The notes under the pieces: generated by a model | Seen by the model: the letters and a program-made list of their open reading frames with translations, nothing else | Databases searched by the model: none | Told to the model about the DNA's origin: nothing | Assembly (NCBI GenBank): GCA_017794925.1 | Contig: CP051238.1 | Span: 2,370,178-2,434,177 of the forward strand | Origin: Aestuariibacter sp. | GTDB lineage: Bacteria; Pseudomonadota; Gammaproteobacteria; Enterobacterales; Alteromonadaceae | DNA length: 64,000 bases | Reading direction: 5' to 3' | Shown here: piece after piece, positions 17,699 through 27,239 of the stretch | How positions within the stretch are numbered: position 1 is the first letter of the stretch | How the letters are laid out: each line of letters starts with the position of its first letter | Translations under genes and position numbers: made by a program

Positions 17699-18613
17699 AT
17701 GAAAAAGATAAAATGTGCTTTGATTGGGTCGGGCAATATCGGTACCGATTTAATGTACAAAGTAATGCGCAGCGAGTGGTTAGAGCCTGTGTGGATGGTC
17801 GGTATCGACCCCACATCGGAAGGCCTGGCGAGAGCCAGCAAAATGGGCTTGAAAACAACGGCGGAGGGTGTTGATGGTTTGCTTCCTCACGTTGAGGAAG
17901 ACGGTATTCAGATCGCGTTTGATGCGACGAGTGCCTATGTTCATGCTGAGAACAGCCGCAAGCTGAATGCCAAAGGTGTCATGATGATTGACCTTACGCC
18001 AGCTGCGATTGGGCCCCTTTGTGTTCCTCCGGTCAATCTGAAAGAACACGCAGATAAACAGGAAATGAACGTCAATATGATTTCCTGTGCCGGGCAAGCG
18101 ACGATTCCCATTGTGAATGCGGTATCCCAGGTGCAGGACGTTGAGTATGCGGAGATCATTGCCAGCTTATCAAGCAAATCGATAGGAGCGGGTACGCGTG
18201 CAAACCTGGATGAATTTACTTACACCACCTCTAATGCCATAGAGAAGGTTGGCGGCGCTAAGAAAGGCAAGGCGCTTGCGATCATTAACCCCGCAGAACC
18301 GCCGATCATTATGCGCAATACCATTTACTGTCTCACTGAAGGTGAGCCGGATAAAGACGCTATCACGGCCTCGATTCTGAACATGATCGAGCAGGTTCAG
18401 AAATATGTTCCTGGCTATAAGCTGGTTAACGGGCCAACGTTTTTCGACAACAAGGTCGCCGTCTTTATGGAAGTGGCGGGGTTGGGGGATTATCTGCCTA
18501 AGTATGCAGGGAACCTGGATATCATGACTGCTGCCGCGACGCGCACAGCGGAAATGTTCGCCGAAGAAATCGTCAATGGCACAATCACTCTAAGTCCGGT
18601 GGAGGCTGCGTAA
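17699..18613 (+). CDS. dmpF: acetaldehyde dehydrogenase (acylating)
   Basis: A 304-residue enzyme from the ATG at 17699, supported by AGAGGGG eight bases upstream. It converts acetaldehyde, NAD and coenzyme A to acetyl-CoA. The N-terminal GSGNIGTDL binds NAD and Cys130 in [10 protein letters not shown] is the nucleophile. It overlaps the aldolase start by one base; DmpF and DmpG are known to form a channelling complex, which the tight coupling fits. Confidence 0.94.
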   Translation: MKKIKCALIGSGNIGTDLMYKVMRSEWLEPVWMVGIDPTSEGLARASKMGLKTTAEGVDGLLPHVEEDGIQIAFDATSAYVHAENSRKLNAKGVMMIDLTPAAIGPLCVPPVNLKEHADKQEMNVNMISCAGQATIPIVNAVSQVQDVEYAEIIASLSSKSIGAGTRANLDEFTYTTSNAIEKVGGAKKGKALAIINPAEPPIIMRNTIYCLTEGEPDKDAITASILNMIEQVQKYVPGYKLVNGPTFFDNKVAVFMEVAGLGDYLPKYAGNLDIMTAAATRTAEMFAEEIVNGTITLSPVEAA

Positions 18614-19647
18614 TGACCAGTAAAAATATCATTTTGCATGACATGTGTTTACGCGATGGTATGCATGCTAAGAAAGAACAAATCAGCGTAGAGCAAATGG
18701 TAAAAGTCGCCACGGCAATGGATGATGCGGGCGTACCTTACATTCAGGTCACGCATGGTGCAGGGCTTGGCGGAAACTCTTTACAGCATGGCTTTGCACT
18801 GGCAAGTAATGAAGAATATATCGGTGCCGTGGCAGATGCGGTATCAAACACCATTATTTCCGTGTTGTTGATCCCGGGTCTGGGCACCATGAGTGAACTT
18901 AAGTCAGCATATGAAGCCGGAGCCAGAAGTGTTCATGTTGCTACGCATTGTACCGAAGCTGATACGTCACCACAGCATATTGCCTTTGCCAGAGAGCTTG
19001 GCATGGATACATCAGGGTTTCTCATGATGTCACACCTGAACACGCCGAAAGGCTTAACGGAGCAGGCATTGTTGATGGAATCCTATGGTGCGAATACGGT
19101 GTATATCACTGACTCTGCGGGTTATATGTTGCCGGAAAATGTCACTGAAATCATAACCATGCTGAAAGATGCCCTGAAACCGGAAACTGAAATCGGCTTT
19201 CATGGGCATCACAACCTGGGAATGGGCGTAGCCAATTCAGTTGCTGCGATACAGGCTGGGGCGACACGCATTGATGCGTCGGTAGCGGGCCTTGGCGCAG
19301 GCGCCGGGAATACCCCGCTGGAGGTATTGGCTGCGGTATTGGAAAGAATGCAAATACCTACTGGCACGGATCTATTCAAACTTATGGATATTGCCGAAGA
19401 CATTATTACGCCAATGATGGATCACATGGTACGCGTTGACAGGGATTCTTTAACCCTGGGTTACGCGGGTGTTTATTCTACTTTCTTATTGCACGCTAAA
19501 CGCGCGGCAGAAATGTACGGATTATCGGCTCGTGACATTCTGGTTGAGCTGGGACGAAGGAAGATGATTGGTGGTCAGGAAGATATGATTCAGGATACCG
19601 CCATGACACTGGCTAAATCCAAAGGTTTGCTGAAAGAAGCGGTATAG
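18613..19647 (+). CDS. dmpG: 4-hydroxy-2-oxovalerate aldolase
   Basis: A 344-residue class II aldolase of the HMGL-like TIM-barrel family, splitting 4-hydroxy-2-oxovalerate to pyruvate and acetaldehyde. [11 protein letters not shown] supplies catalytic Arg14, Asp15 and His18, and [11 protein letters not shown] the metal-binding histidines. The start overlaps the dmpF stop by one base with GGAGG ahead. Product acetaldehyde passes to DmpF. This is the last enzyme of the canonical pathway; three less usual genes follow. Confidence 0.94.
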   Translation: MTSKNIILHDMCLRDGMHAKKEQISVEQMVKVATAMDDAGVPYIQVTHGAGLGGNSLQHGFALASNEEYIGAVADAVSNTIISVLLIPGLGTMSELKSAYEAGARSVHVATHCTEADTSPQHIAFARELGMDTSGFLMMSHLNTPKGLTEQALLMESYGANTVYITDSAGYMLPENVTEIITMLKDALKPETEIGFHGHHNLGMGVANSVAAIQAGATRIDASVAGLGAGAGNTPLEVLAAVLERMQIPTGTDLFKLMDIAEDIITPMMDHMVRVDRDSLTLGYAGVYSTFLLHAKRAAEMYGLSARDILVELGRRKMIGGQEDMIQDTAMTLAKSKGLLKEAV

Positions 19648-19655
19648 GTGCACCG

Positions 19656-20408
19656 ATGTCGTATAAACATTTAGCCATTGTCGTAGGGGCTACGGGTACC
19701 TTCGGCACCGAAATCGTCAAACAGTTGATCGAACAGGAGTTACACGTATTGGCTGTTGGTCGAAATAAAGATGCGCTGGCAACACTTGCTTCACAATTTA
19801 GTGAGGTCAGCATTTGTCAGGCTGATATCAGTGACGATAGTGCAATAAACGATATTAGCGCAGCCATCGATCGGCCGGTGAAAATTGTCGTCCATGGACC
19901 AGGGGTAGCTGTTGCAGGAGGAATCCTGACTGCTCCCACCTCCGCCATGGTAGACGCTGTAAATATAAAAGTGGGCGGTATTTTACGTCTCACCCGAGCG
20001 GCCGATGACCACTTTACCCCATCGGCGCGCATTGTCGCGATTGGCGGTCATTATGGGCTGGAACCCACTGAGTATGCAGCATCTGCCGGTGTGGCGAATT
20101 CGGCATTAGTCAACGTAATGCGGCAGTTGTCTATTGCGTATGGTCGTCGTGGTATCAGTGCGCACACTATCGCCCCTGGCCCGGCTGACAGTGAGCGCCT
20201 GAGACGGGTTGTGTCGGCAAGGGCTGAACAGCGGGGTGTTGATGTGGCTGACGTACTTGAAGAGCTGCTTGATGAATCATCAGTTCATCAATTCACCACC
20301 GCCGAGCAAGTCGCCTGGGCAGTGTGTAATTTGCTGGATGACAGGGCGATTGGGATGACCGGGTCTACCATCATGTTGGATGCCGGGCGACGCAAAGGCT
20401 TGCCATAG
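19656..20408 (+). CDS. SDR-fold protein lacking the usual catalytic Ser and Lys
   Basis: A 250-residue short-chain dehydrogenase/reductase fold. The nucleotide-binding GATGTFG (11-17) is intact and the structural Asn103 is present. The catalytic region reads IVAIGGHYG where IVNISS-type sequence is usual, and YAASAGVAN where YxxxK is usual: Tyr140 is present, but position 144 is Ala (codon 20085-20087) and the Ser is replaced by Gly. It lies eight bases after dmpG and 12 before a tautomerase-like gene. It is not part of the classical meta pathway. It may bind NAD(P)H without dehydrogenase activity, or use other residues. Function unknown. Confidence 0.75.
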   Translation: MSYKHLAIVVGATGTFGTEIVKQLIEQELHVLAVGRNKDALATLASQFSEVSICQADISDDSAINDISAAIDRPVKIVVHGPGVAVAGGILTAPTSAMVDAVNIKVGGILRLTRAADDHFTPSARIVAIGGHYGLEPTEYAASAGVANSALVNVMRQLSIAYGRRGISAHTIAPGPADSERLRRVVSARAEQRGVDVADVLEELLDESSVHQFTTAEQVAWAVCNLLDDRAIGMTGSTIMLDAGRRKGLP

Positions 20409-20420
20409 GAGTACTTAAAT

Positions 20421-20837
20421 ATGCCAATCGTTAAATTTCATCTGGTAGACCGCGATATTTGTGATGAGCAAATTGAGCAAATCGTTGAGCAAGCGACTGC
20501 CATTTATGCTGATGTTTTAGACAGCCCTATCGACAGGATCCGCGTGTTTATTGAACTTCACGCACCAAATCTGTGTGGTGTGGGCGGGAAGCTGGTGAGT
20601 AGAGGCGGCCCAAACGCGCCCTTTTTTGAATTTATTGTGCTTAAGGGGCGAACTGTCGCTCAACGGCAAGCCATTGCCGCCCGTTTCACAGATATGCTGG
20701 TTTCAGTCTTACATGTGAATAAAAGTGACGTCCGAGGAAATTGCTTTACGGTTGAGGCGGAAAACTGGTGTATCGCTGGGGAGCTGGCTTCCGAAGTGCG
20801 TAAGGCTGAAATTGAAGCCAGAGCCGCTAATCAATAA
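20421..20837 (+). CDS. tautomerase-superfamily-like protein, double length
   Basis: A 138-residue protein starting Pro-Ile-Val after Met, like 4-OT. Residues 1-55 look like one beta-alpha-beta tautomerase unit, and residues 67-125 (from FFEFIVLKGRT) look like a second unit without its own terminal proline. This is the size and layout of the fused-dimer groups of the superfamily (cis-CaaD, MSAD, MIF-like). AGGAG precedes the ATG. It follows the SDR gene and precedes the ferredoxin gene. The substrate cannot be read from sequence; assignment to the superfamily is by pattern only. Confidence 0.65.
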   Translation: MPIVKFHLVDRDICDEQIEQIVEQATAIYADVLDSPIDRIRVFIELHAPNLCGVGGKLVSRGGPNAPFFEFIVLKGRTVAQRQAIAARFTDMLVSVLHVNKSDVRGNCFTVEAENWCIAGELASEVRKAEIEARAANQ

Positions 20838-20873
20838 TACGACTGATTGACCCGCAACAATGTGAGGTGCACC

Positions 20874-21212
20874 ATGCCATTCAGGATTGAGATCGCCAAT
20901 ACACAGGATTACTTTCTTTGTGGGGCAAAAGAGTCATTGCTGCATGGTATGGTGCGCTATGCCGGTAAAGGCATCCCGGTTGGGTGTCGGGGCGGCGGCT
21001 GCGGCGTGTGTAAAATAAAGGTGCTATCCGGACAATATCAAACTAAGAAAATGAGTGTACAGCACATCAATGCTGATGAGTTGAGTACTGGCATCGTGCT
21101 GGCTTGTAAAGTATTTCCTTTATCTGACATGACACTTGATGTTATTGGTAAGTGTAAATACAGAATAGAAAAGTGCGGGGCGAATAATAGCCTGGCATGT
21201 TACACGTCTTAA
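20874..21212 (+). CDS. dmpQ: plant-type [2Fe-2S] ferredoxin, DmpQ/XylT-like
   Basis: From the ATG at 20874 (GAGGTG just upstream) the protein has 112 residues, the length of DmpQ. Earlier in-frame TTG at 20847 is less likely. Cluster ligands are in VGCRGGGCGVCK (C-x4-C-x2-C) with the fourth Cys in LACKVF. In related pathways this ferredoxin re-reduces the iron of catechol 2,3-dioxygenase after inactivation by substituted catechols. Usually it is encoded directly before the dioxygenase; here it is the last gene, about 11 kb away from dmpB. Confidence 0.88.
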   Translation: MPFRIEIANTQDYFLCGAKESLLHGMVRYAGKGIPVGCRGGGCGVCKIKVLSGQYQTKKMSVQHINADELSTGIVLACKVFPLSDMTLDVIGKCKYRIEKCGANNSLACYTS

Positions 21213-21241
21213 TCATCACCGTTTTCGCATGATTTTAATAA

Positions 21242-21258
21242 GCCTTGTTACACAAGGC
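21242..21258 (+). terminator. possible terminator of the catabolic operon
   Basis: GCCTTGT-TAC-ACAAGGC gives a 7-bp stem with a three-base loop 30 bases after dmpQ. No T-tract follows directly, so it is a weak candidate. It marks the border between catabolic and flagellar genes. Confidence 0.4.
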
Positions 21259-21359
21259 AGGCTCCTTGCATTTATTTGTGTTTGATTTTCTTTGACTTTT
21301 CTCGCCGCCATTTTTTTGGCATTTAAATTTATCTAATTGAATTTATTAGCTTTTGCAAG

Positions 21360-21376
21360 TTGGTCTGGCTTTTGCT
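21360..21376 (+). promoter_or_regulatory. sigma-54 promoter before fliE
   Basis: TTGGTCTGGCTTTTGCT has GG and GC elements exactly 10 bases apart and the full TTGCT at -12. It lies 77 bases before the fliE start. Polar-flagellar fliE operons in Vibrio and Pseudomonas are driven by sigma-54 with FlrC/FleR-type activators; those activator genes are not in the window. Confidence 0.7.
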
Positions 21377-21452
21377 GTAACCAACCATAATCGTCAAAGC
21401 GTTGTCACCGTTTGTATGTTACCCGGTGAAACACCATTTATCAGGAGCCGTT

Positions 21453-21779
21453 ATGGACGTTAAAGCCAACAGTTTGTATCAGGAAATGCAGGCTATGATC
21501 GCGCAGACTCGTCTGGACGTAAATCCGCAGCCGCAGGTCGAACTCAACACCTCTAAAAGTGATTTCTCGCAGTTGTTGAGTAATGCCATTGAGAAGGTAA
21601 ACGACATGCAGTTGGAATCCAAAGATATGCAGCAGCGTTTTGAAATGGGTGACCGTACTCTGAGCATGGCTGATGTAATGCTGGCAAAGGAAAAATCCGG
21701 AATAGCCTTTGAAGCGACTGTGCAGGTCAGGAATAAAGTGCTGGAAGCCTACAAACAAATCATGAACATGCCTGTATAA
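21453..21779 (+). CDS. fliE: flagellar hook-basal body protein FliE
   Basis: A 108-residue protein from the ATG at 21453 with AGGAG five bases upstream; a start further upstream in frame is unneeded. FliE links the MS ring to the proximal rod and is needed for export of rod proteins. The C-terminal part (LAKEKSGIAFEATVQVRNKVLEAYKQIMNMPV region) is the conserved FliE helix. First gene of the fliE-fliJ group, downstream of a sigma-54-type site. Confidence 0.92.
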   Translation: MDVKANSLYQEMQAMIAQTRLDVNPQPQVELNTSKSDFSQLLSNAIEKVNDMQLESKDMQQRFEMGDRTLSMADVMLAKEKSGIAFEATVQVRNKVLEAYKQIMNMPV

Positions 21780-21794
21780 GTGGAGTAGTGAACT

Positions 21795-23489
21795 GTGGCT
21801 GATGCAACGGGTACAAATTTGACAGTAAGTGACTCCTTGGGTTCTGGCAGTGAGACAGAGCAAAAATCTGGCTTCATGGATACTATTAGCAATACCGATA
21901 TGATGCGGCAGATGACGTTGGTTGTGGTATTGGTGATCTCCGTAGCCATAGCTATTTTTGTTGTATTGTTTGTGCAGGAACCGGATTACCGTCCACTAGC
22001 TAAAATGGATACAGAGGAGCTAATCGAAACCCTCGACTATCTCGATGCGAACCAGGTTGAATATAAACTGGAAGGCAACATCGTTCACGTTCGTGTTGAT
22101 GAATATCAGAAAATCAAACTCGGGATGAGCCGCGAAGGATTGGCACAAGCTGAACAGGCGGGTGCGGATATTATCATGCAGGATATGGGGTTTGGTGTTA
22201 GCCAACGTGTTGAAATGGAACGCCTGAAACACGCCCGCGAAAAGCAAATTGCTGCGACTATCGAAGACATTGCCAGTATCAAAAAGGCCCGCGTTCTGCT
22301 GGCACTGCCTAAAGAAAATGTCTTTGCCCGCCGCGAGAAAAAAGCCAGTGCAACCGTCGTACTTACTGCAAATCGCGGTGCGGTTATCAGTGGCGAAGAA
22401 GTTGATGCCGTGGTTGATATTGTCGCTTCCGCCGTGCAAGGCATGGAACCAGAACGTGTAACGGTTACCGACAGCAACGGCCGGTTATTGAATTCAGGCT
22501 CTCAGGATTCACTCAGCGCCCGCGCCCGCAAAGAATATGAAATTGAACGTCAACGCGAAACCGAATACCAGGAAAAAATCGACTCTATCCTTATACCGGT
22601 TATCGGCATTGGTAACTATACCGCCCAGGTCGATGTCACCATGGACTTTACTGCCGTTGAGCAAACCCAACGTCGTTACAATCCTGACCTACCTGCTGTT
22701 CGCAGTGAAATGGTGGTAGAAGAAAACTCCGTAGGGTCCATTGCTGCTGGTATTCCTGGTGCTGTGAGTAATCAGCCGCCGCTGGATGCGAATATTCCTG
22801 AACAGGCAGGTGGCAATGGCCAGGTAGCGCCAGTACCTGGAAGAACGACGAAAGAATCAACGCGCAATTACGAGCTGGATACTACAATTAGTCATACTAA
22901 GCAGCAAACGGGCGTGATCCGCAGACTGAGCGTATCAGTCGCCGTAGATTATCTGCAAACAACCGGTGAAGACGGTACGGTCACGAGTGAAGCGCGCAGT
23001 CCGGAAGAGCTGTTGAGTATCCGTCGATTGTTGCAAGGCGGTATCGGATTCGACGTGACCCGGGGCGATAGCCTGGAAGTGGTAAGCATGCCGTTCAGTC
23101 GTATTGATGCGGGTATGGAAGAAGAGCTTCCGCTTTGGGAGAAACCGTTCTTTATGCCGCTGGTGAAGTGGGTCATGGGCGGTTTGGTCGTGATTACGCT
23201 AATATTCGCGGTAATCAGACCTATGTTGTCTCGTCTGATTAACCCGGCTGATGCACAGGCTGGCGATGACTTCGACGCCGATGAAGGCTTGGATTTGGGT
23301 GATGACACCATCAATATGCTGTCACAAGAGTTTGATGAAGGTCAAGTAGGATTTGCTCCGGATGGATCACTGATGTTACCTGATTTACACAAAGATGAAG
23401 ATGTCCTGAAAGCCGTGCGTGCGTTGGTGGCCAATGAGCCAGAGCTATCCGCGCAAGTGGTGAAAGGCTGGTTGATGCAGGATGAGTAA
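21795..23489 (+). CDS. fliF: flagellar MS-ring protein FliF
   Basis: A 564-residue inner-membrane ring protein from a GTG start with GGAG nine bases upstream. A first membrane helix lies near residues 41-60 and a second near 452-475, with the ring-building periplasmic domains between. The acidic C-terminal tail that follows (DDFDADEGLDLGDD and onward) is the FliG-binding end. Position between fliE and fliG is standard. Confidence 0.95.
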   Translation: MADATGTNLTVSDSLGSGSETEQKSGFMDTISNTDMMRQMTLVVVLVISVAIAIFVVLFVQEPDYRPLAKMDTEELIETLDYLDANQVEYKLEGNIVHVRVDEYQKIKLGMSREGLAQAEQAGADIIMQDMGFGVSQRVEMERLKHAREKQIAATIEDIASIKKARVLLALPKENVFARREKKASATVVLTANRGAVISGEEVDAVVDIVASAVQGMEPERVTVTDSNGRLLNSGSQDSLSARARKEYEIERQRETEYQEKIDSILIPVIGIGNYTAQVDVTMDFTAVEQTQRRYNPDLPAVRSEMVVEENSVGSIAAGIPGAVSNQPPLDANIPEQAGGNGQVAPVPGRTTKESTRNYELDTTISHTKQQTGVIRRLSVSVAVDYLQTTGEDGTVTSEARSPEELLSIRRLLQGGIGFDVTRGDSLEVVSMPFSRIDAGMEEELPLWEKPFFMPLVKWVMGGLVVITLIFAVIRPMLSRLINPADAQAGDDFDADEGLDLGDDTINMLSQEFDEGQVGFAPDGSLMLPDLHKDEDVLKAVRALVANEPELSAQVVKGWLMQDE

Positions 23490-23499
23490 GGGGTAAAGC

Positions 23500-24540
23500 A
23501 TGGCAGAAGAACTCGCAACACAACAAGAACCTGCCTACGACGTCAGTAAACTGGAAGGCGTCGAGAAAGCGGCTATTTTGTTGCTGAGCTTGTCGGAAGA
23601 AGATGCTGCACAAATTTTAAAGCATCTTGAGCCCAAGCAGGTACAAAAGCTCGGCGCAGAGATGGCGCGTATCGATGATATGACCCAGGCCAAAATTACC
23701 GCTGTGCACAAAAACTTTATTGATGAAATTCAGAACTACTCGACCATTGGTTTCCAGAGTCAGGACTTCGTGAAGCGTGCGTTAACCGCGGCGCTGGGCG
23801 AAGACAAGGCGGCAAACCTTATCGATCAGATTCTGATGGGCTCGGGCGCCAAAGGTCTGGATTCATTGAAGTGGATGGACTCCAAACAGGTTGCCAGCAT
23901 TATTCGCAACGAGCACCCGCAGATTCAGACCATTGTGTTGTCGTATCTGGAGCCAGAACAATCCGCCGAGATTTTGTCGCAGTTCCCGGAAAAAGTCCGT
24001 CTCGATTTGTTAATGCGTGTCGCGAACCTGGAAGAAGTGCAACCTGCGGCACTACAAGAGCTAAACGAAATCATGGAGAAACAATTCGCTGGTCAGGCGG
24101 GTACGCAAGCCGCGAAGATGGGCGGCCTGAAGTCGGCAGCCGATATCATGAACTACCTGGATACCAACATCGAAGGCCAGCTAATGGATGCTATCCGCGA
24201 GCAGGACGAAGAGCTGAGTCAGCAAATTCAGGATCTTATGTTCGTATTCGACAACCTCGTGGATGTGGACGACCGCGGTATTCAGGCAATCTTGCGCGAA
24301 GTACAGCAAGACTCGCTGCTTAAAGCCATCAAAGGTGCAGACGAAGAGCTTAAAAACAAAATTACTAACAACATGTCTAAACGTGCAGCTGAAATGCTGG
24401 TGGATGACTTGGAAGCCTTGGGACCAGTACGTATCAGTGAAGTTGAAACGGCTCAGAAAGAAATTCTGTCGGTGGCACGCCGTCTGGCTGACGCCGGTGA
24501 AATCATGCTTGGTGGAGGCGGTGGTGAAGAGTTCCTCTAA
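23500..24540 (+). CDS. fliG: flagellar motor switch protein FliG
   Basis: A 346-residue rotor protein. The N-terminal domain (EGVEKAAILLLSLSEEDAAQIL) binds FliF; the middle holds EHPQ (NEHPQIQTIVLSYL), which contacts FliM; the C-terminal domain, including the torque helix region near DLMFVFDNLVDVDDRGIQ, faces the stator. Starts ten bases after fliF with a GGGG-type ribosome site. Confidence 0.95.
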   Translation: MAEELATQQEPAYDVSKLEGVEKAAILLLSLSEEDAAQILKHLEPKQVQKLGAEMARIDDMTQAKITAVHKNFIDEIQNYSTIGFQSQDFVKRALTAALGEDKAANLIDQILMGSGAKGLDSLKWMDSKQVASIIRNEHPQIQTIVLSYLEPEQSAEILSQFPEKVRLDLLMRVANLEEVQPAALQELNEIMEKQFAGQAGTQAAKMGGLKSAADIMNYLDTNIEGQLMDAIREQDEELSQQIQDLMFVFDNLVDVDDRGIQAILREVQQDSLLKAIKGADEELKNKITNNMSKRAAEMLVDDLEALGPVRISEVETAQKEILSVARRLADAGEIMLGGGGGEEFL

Positions 24541-24554
24541 CACCGGCATAAACT

Positions 24555-25337
24555 ATGGCAACCACTAAACGTTTTACGGTAGAAGAACTTGAAGAGGCCA
24601 AAGGCTGGGATCTGCCGCATGTAGATACAACGGATCAGCTGGACCTGACCCGAACAAACGCACTAAACCGTCGCAGCGACTGGAAGTACGAACCACCGGA
24701 AGAGGAGGAGGAAATTCTTCCGCCCACGGCAGAAGAAATTGAAGCGATTCGGCAAGCCGCCTACGATGAAGGCTTTGCAGAGGGCAAGCAAACCGGCTTT
24801 GATGAAGGGAAGTCCGAAGGATTAGAAGCGGGTAAGGCCGAAGGTCTTGAACAGGGCCATCAGGAAGGGCTGGCACAAGGCTTGGAAGATGGCAAAGCGC
24901 AAATCGACCGGCAAACTGAACTCTGGCAATCACTGATAGAAAAGTTGCATGCGCCGTTACAGCAGGCTGACGAGCAGGTTCGAAAAGAAATTGTGAAACT
25001 ATCGGTCGCGCTTGCTCGTTCGGTTATTCGCACCGAGGTCACGCTGTCTGAAAATGTGATTTTACAAGCGCTGAGTGAAGGCCTGAAAGCCCTGCCTGTT
25101 GAAGAAACCCAATATAAGATACATCTCAATCCTGAAGACATCACCCTGGTTACCGAGCATTTCGGTGAAGAAACCATTCAGGCAAAAGGCTGGACATTAA
25201 TTGATACGCCTGCTCTGGCAAGGGGCGGCTGTGACATCGTTACGCAAAATAACGCGGTGGATTTGTCGATTGAACGCCGTTGTAAGAATGTACTGGACAA
25301 ATTCCTGCTAGAGCAAGGGCTGCCGGATGACCACTAG
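24555..25337 (+). CDS. fliH: flagellar export ATPase regulator FliH
   Basis: A 260-residue cytoplasmic stator protein of the flagellar export ATPase. Residues about 72-118 contain the FliH signature of repeated GxxxG steps ([18 protein letters not shown] and onward), expected to pack two helices tightly. The C-terminal domain binds FliI. The gene's last 11 bases overlap fliI, indicating coupling. Confidence 0.93.
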   Translation: MATTKRFTVEELEEAKGWDLPHVDTTDQLDLTRTNALNRRSDWKYEPPEEEEEILPPTAEEIEAIRQAAYDEGFAEGKQTGFDEGKSEGLEAGKAEGLEQGHQEGLAQGLEDGKAQIDRQTELWQSLIEKLHAPLQQADEQVRKEIVKLSVALARSVIRTEVTLSENVILQALSEGLKALPVEETQYKIHLNPEDITLVTEHFGEETIQAKGWTLIDTPALARGGCDIVTQNNAVDLSIERRCKNVLDKFLLEQGLPDDH

Positions 25338-26661
25338 TCTGTTGTCGCATTTGCAACAACTGCAAAAACAGGTGCCAACACCGCCTGTTGTCGCGGCCGG
25401 TAAACTGGTTCGCGGTATTGGACTCACGCTGGAAGCCGTGGGCTGTCAGCTACCGGTAGGTAGCCAGTGCATGGTGCAAACGGTCGACGGTGAGATTGAA
25501 GCCGAAGTCGTCGGCTTTGGCGAACACATTACCTACCTTATGCCAACTGAAGCCGTACGCGGCATTGTACCCGGCTCCCGGGTATTACCGTTGAACCGCG
25601 AGAGCGGCTTGGCGGTTGGACTGGGGTTACTAGGCCGGGTGATTGACGGCAATGGTCAGCCTCTGGATGGGTTGGGGCCTATTGAAAGTACCACTCGTGT
25701 ACCGACGGTTAAACCGCCTATAAATCCTCTCACCCGAAGACCCATTGACTCACCCATGGACGTTGGCGTAAGAGCCATTAACGCGCTTAATACCGTTGGG
25801 ATAGGCCAGCGCATGGGCCTGTTTGCCGGCAGTGGCGTGGGAAAAAGTGTGCTGCTGGGCATGATGACCCGCGGCGCAAAAGCTGATGTGGTCGTCGTCG
25901 GCCTGGTAGGAGAGCGGGGACGAGAGGTTAAAGAATTTATCCACGATATTCTGTCGCCTGAAGAGCGTGAACGCGCTGTTGTGGTAGCGGCACCTGCTGA
26001 TACCTCGCCATTGATGCGTCTGAAAGGGTGCGAAACGGCGGTGACGGTCGCAGAGTATTTTCGCGATCAGGGTATGAACGTGTTGCTGTTAATTGACTCA
26101 TTAACCCGATATGCCATGGCACAACGTGAAATTGCGCTGGCGGTGGGTGAACCGCCCGCAACCAAAGGTTACCCGCCTTCAGTATTCGCCCGTTTGCCAG
26201 CTTTAGTGGAGCGTGCAGGTAACGGCAGTGAAAACCAAGGTTCCATCACGGCGTTTTATACTGTACTGACAGAAGGTGATGATTTGCAGGATCCCATCGC
26301 CGATGCGGCACGGGCTATTTTAGATGGGCATGTGGTGTTGTCGCGTCAATTAGCCGACAGTGGCCACTATCCGGCCATCGACATAGAAGCCTCAATCAGT
26401 AGGGTGATGCCACAAGTCGTAAGCGAAGAACATCTGTTGCAAGCGCGTCGGATACGTCAGGTTTACTCGACCTATCAGCAAAATAAAGACTTAATCACCC
26501 TGGGGGCTTACACCCGTGGTACGGATCCCAGAGTGGACCTGGCTATTAATGCAGAACCGGCTATCAATGCGCTGTTACAGCAGGGCATGAAACAGGTACT
26601 GCCCTATGATGAATGCCTTGCCGGCATGTCGCAATTAGCTGGCGGGTTAGGAAAGGGGTAG
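25327..26661 (+). CDS. fliI: flagellum-specific export ATPase FliI
   Basis: A 444-residue F1-like ATPase powering export of flagellar proteins. Walker A GSGVGKS begins near residue 168; [17 protein letters not shown] and the Walker B stretch [18 protein letters not shown] follow. The N-terminal barrel and C-terminal helical domain are complete. It overlaps fliH by 11 bases; fliJ starts five bases after its stop. Confidence 0.95.
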   Translation: MTTSLLSHLQQLQKQVPTPPVVAAGKLVRGIGLTLEAVGCQLPVGSQCMVQTVDGEIEAEVVGFGEHITYLMPTEAVRGIVPGSRVLPLNRESGLAVGLGLLGRVIDGNGQPLDGLGPIESTTRVPTVKPPINPLTRRPIDSPMDVGVRAINALNTVGIGQRMGLFAGSGVGKSVLLGMMTRGAKADVVVVGLVGERGREVKEFIHDILSPEERERAVVVAAPADTSPLMRLKGCETAVTVAEYFRDQGMNVLLLIDSLTRYAMAQREIALAVGEPPATKGYPPSVFARLPALVERAGNGSENQGSITAFYTVLTEGDDLQDPIADAARAILDGHVVLSRQLADSGHYPAIDIEASISRVMPQVVSEEHLLQARRIRQVYSTYQQNKDLITLGAYTRGTDPRVDLAINAEPAINALLQQGMKQVLPYDECLAGMSQLAGGLGKG

Positions 26662-26665
26662 CTAG

Positions 26666-27142
26666 ATGAGTCGTTCTCAGGTTAGTAAATCTTTACAGCA
26701 AATGGCTGTCGTGCTGCGTCTGGAATCAGACAAAGAAAAGAATACCTTGCATGCGTTCAATGTTGCTCAGGATTATTACCAGCAACAAAAGGCGAAACTT
26801 GCCAGTCTGCAGCAGTATCGCTTGGACTATTTTCGTCAGTTACAACAAGAGGGCGGCAATGGGGTTGGTGCGCGTCATTATCAGCAGCGGTTGTCATTTG
26901 TCGCTAAACTGGATAAAGCCTGCGAGCAACAGAATCAAATCATTGCCCAGGCAAGTGTGGTAGCCGATCAGCGCAAGCGTCAATGGATTATGCAAAAACG
27001 CAAACGTCAGGCAGTGGAAAAACTCATCGAGAAAAAACAAGGCACCTTACAGCTACTTGAAAATCGTCTTGAACAGCAAGCGATGGACGAGTTTGCGTTG
27101 CAGCGGTTGTTGCGCAATCAATTCTTCGCTGGTCAACGTTAA
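26666..27142 (+). CDS. fliJ: flagellar export protein FliJ
   Basis: A 158-residue, highly charged, Gln-rich, entirely helical protein predicted to be a coiled coil, as expected for FliJ, which fits in the FliI ring and engages FlhA. Slightly longer than the enterobacterial protein (147). The ribosome site lies in the end of fliI. It closes the first flagellar gene group; a sigma-54-type site follows. Confidence 0.88.
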   Translation: MSRSQVSKSLQQMAVVLRLESDKEKNTLHAFNVAQDYYQQQKAKLASLQQYRLDYFRQLQQEGGNGVGARHYQQRLSFVAKLDKACEQQNQIIAQASVVADQRKRQWIMQKRKRQAVEKLIEKKQGTLQLLENRLEQQAMDEFALQRLLRNQFFAGQR

Positions 27143-27164
27143 CCCGGACTTACCCTTCCTAAAG

Positions 27165-27181
27165 TTGGAACGGTCTTTGCT
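27165..27181 (+). promoter_or_regulatory. sigma-54 promoter before fliK
   Basis: TTGGAACGGTCTTTGCT differs from YTGGCACGrNNNTTGCW at one defined base, with GG and GC 10 bases apart. It lies 58 bases before the fliK start, so fliK-fliR and onward may have their own promoter. Confidence 0.75.
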
Positions 27182-27239
27182 CTAATCCTTAACATCAAAG
27201 CAACAAACACCAATTATCAAGTAGTTAGGTGATGAGGAC

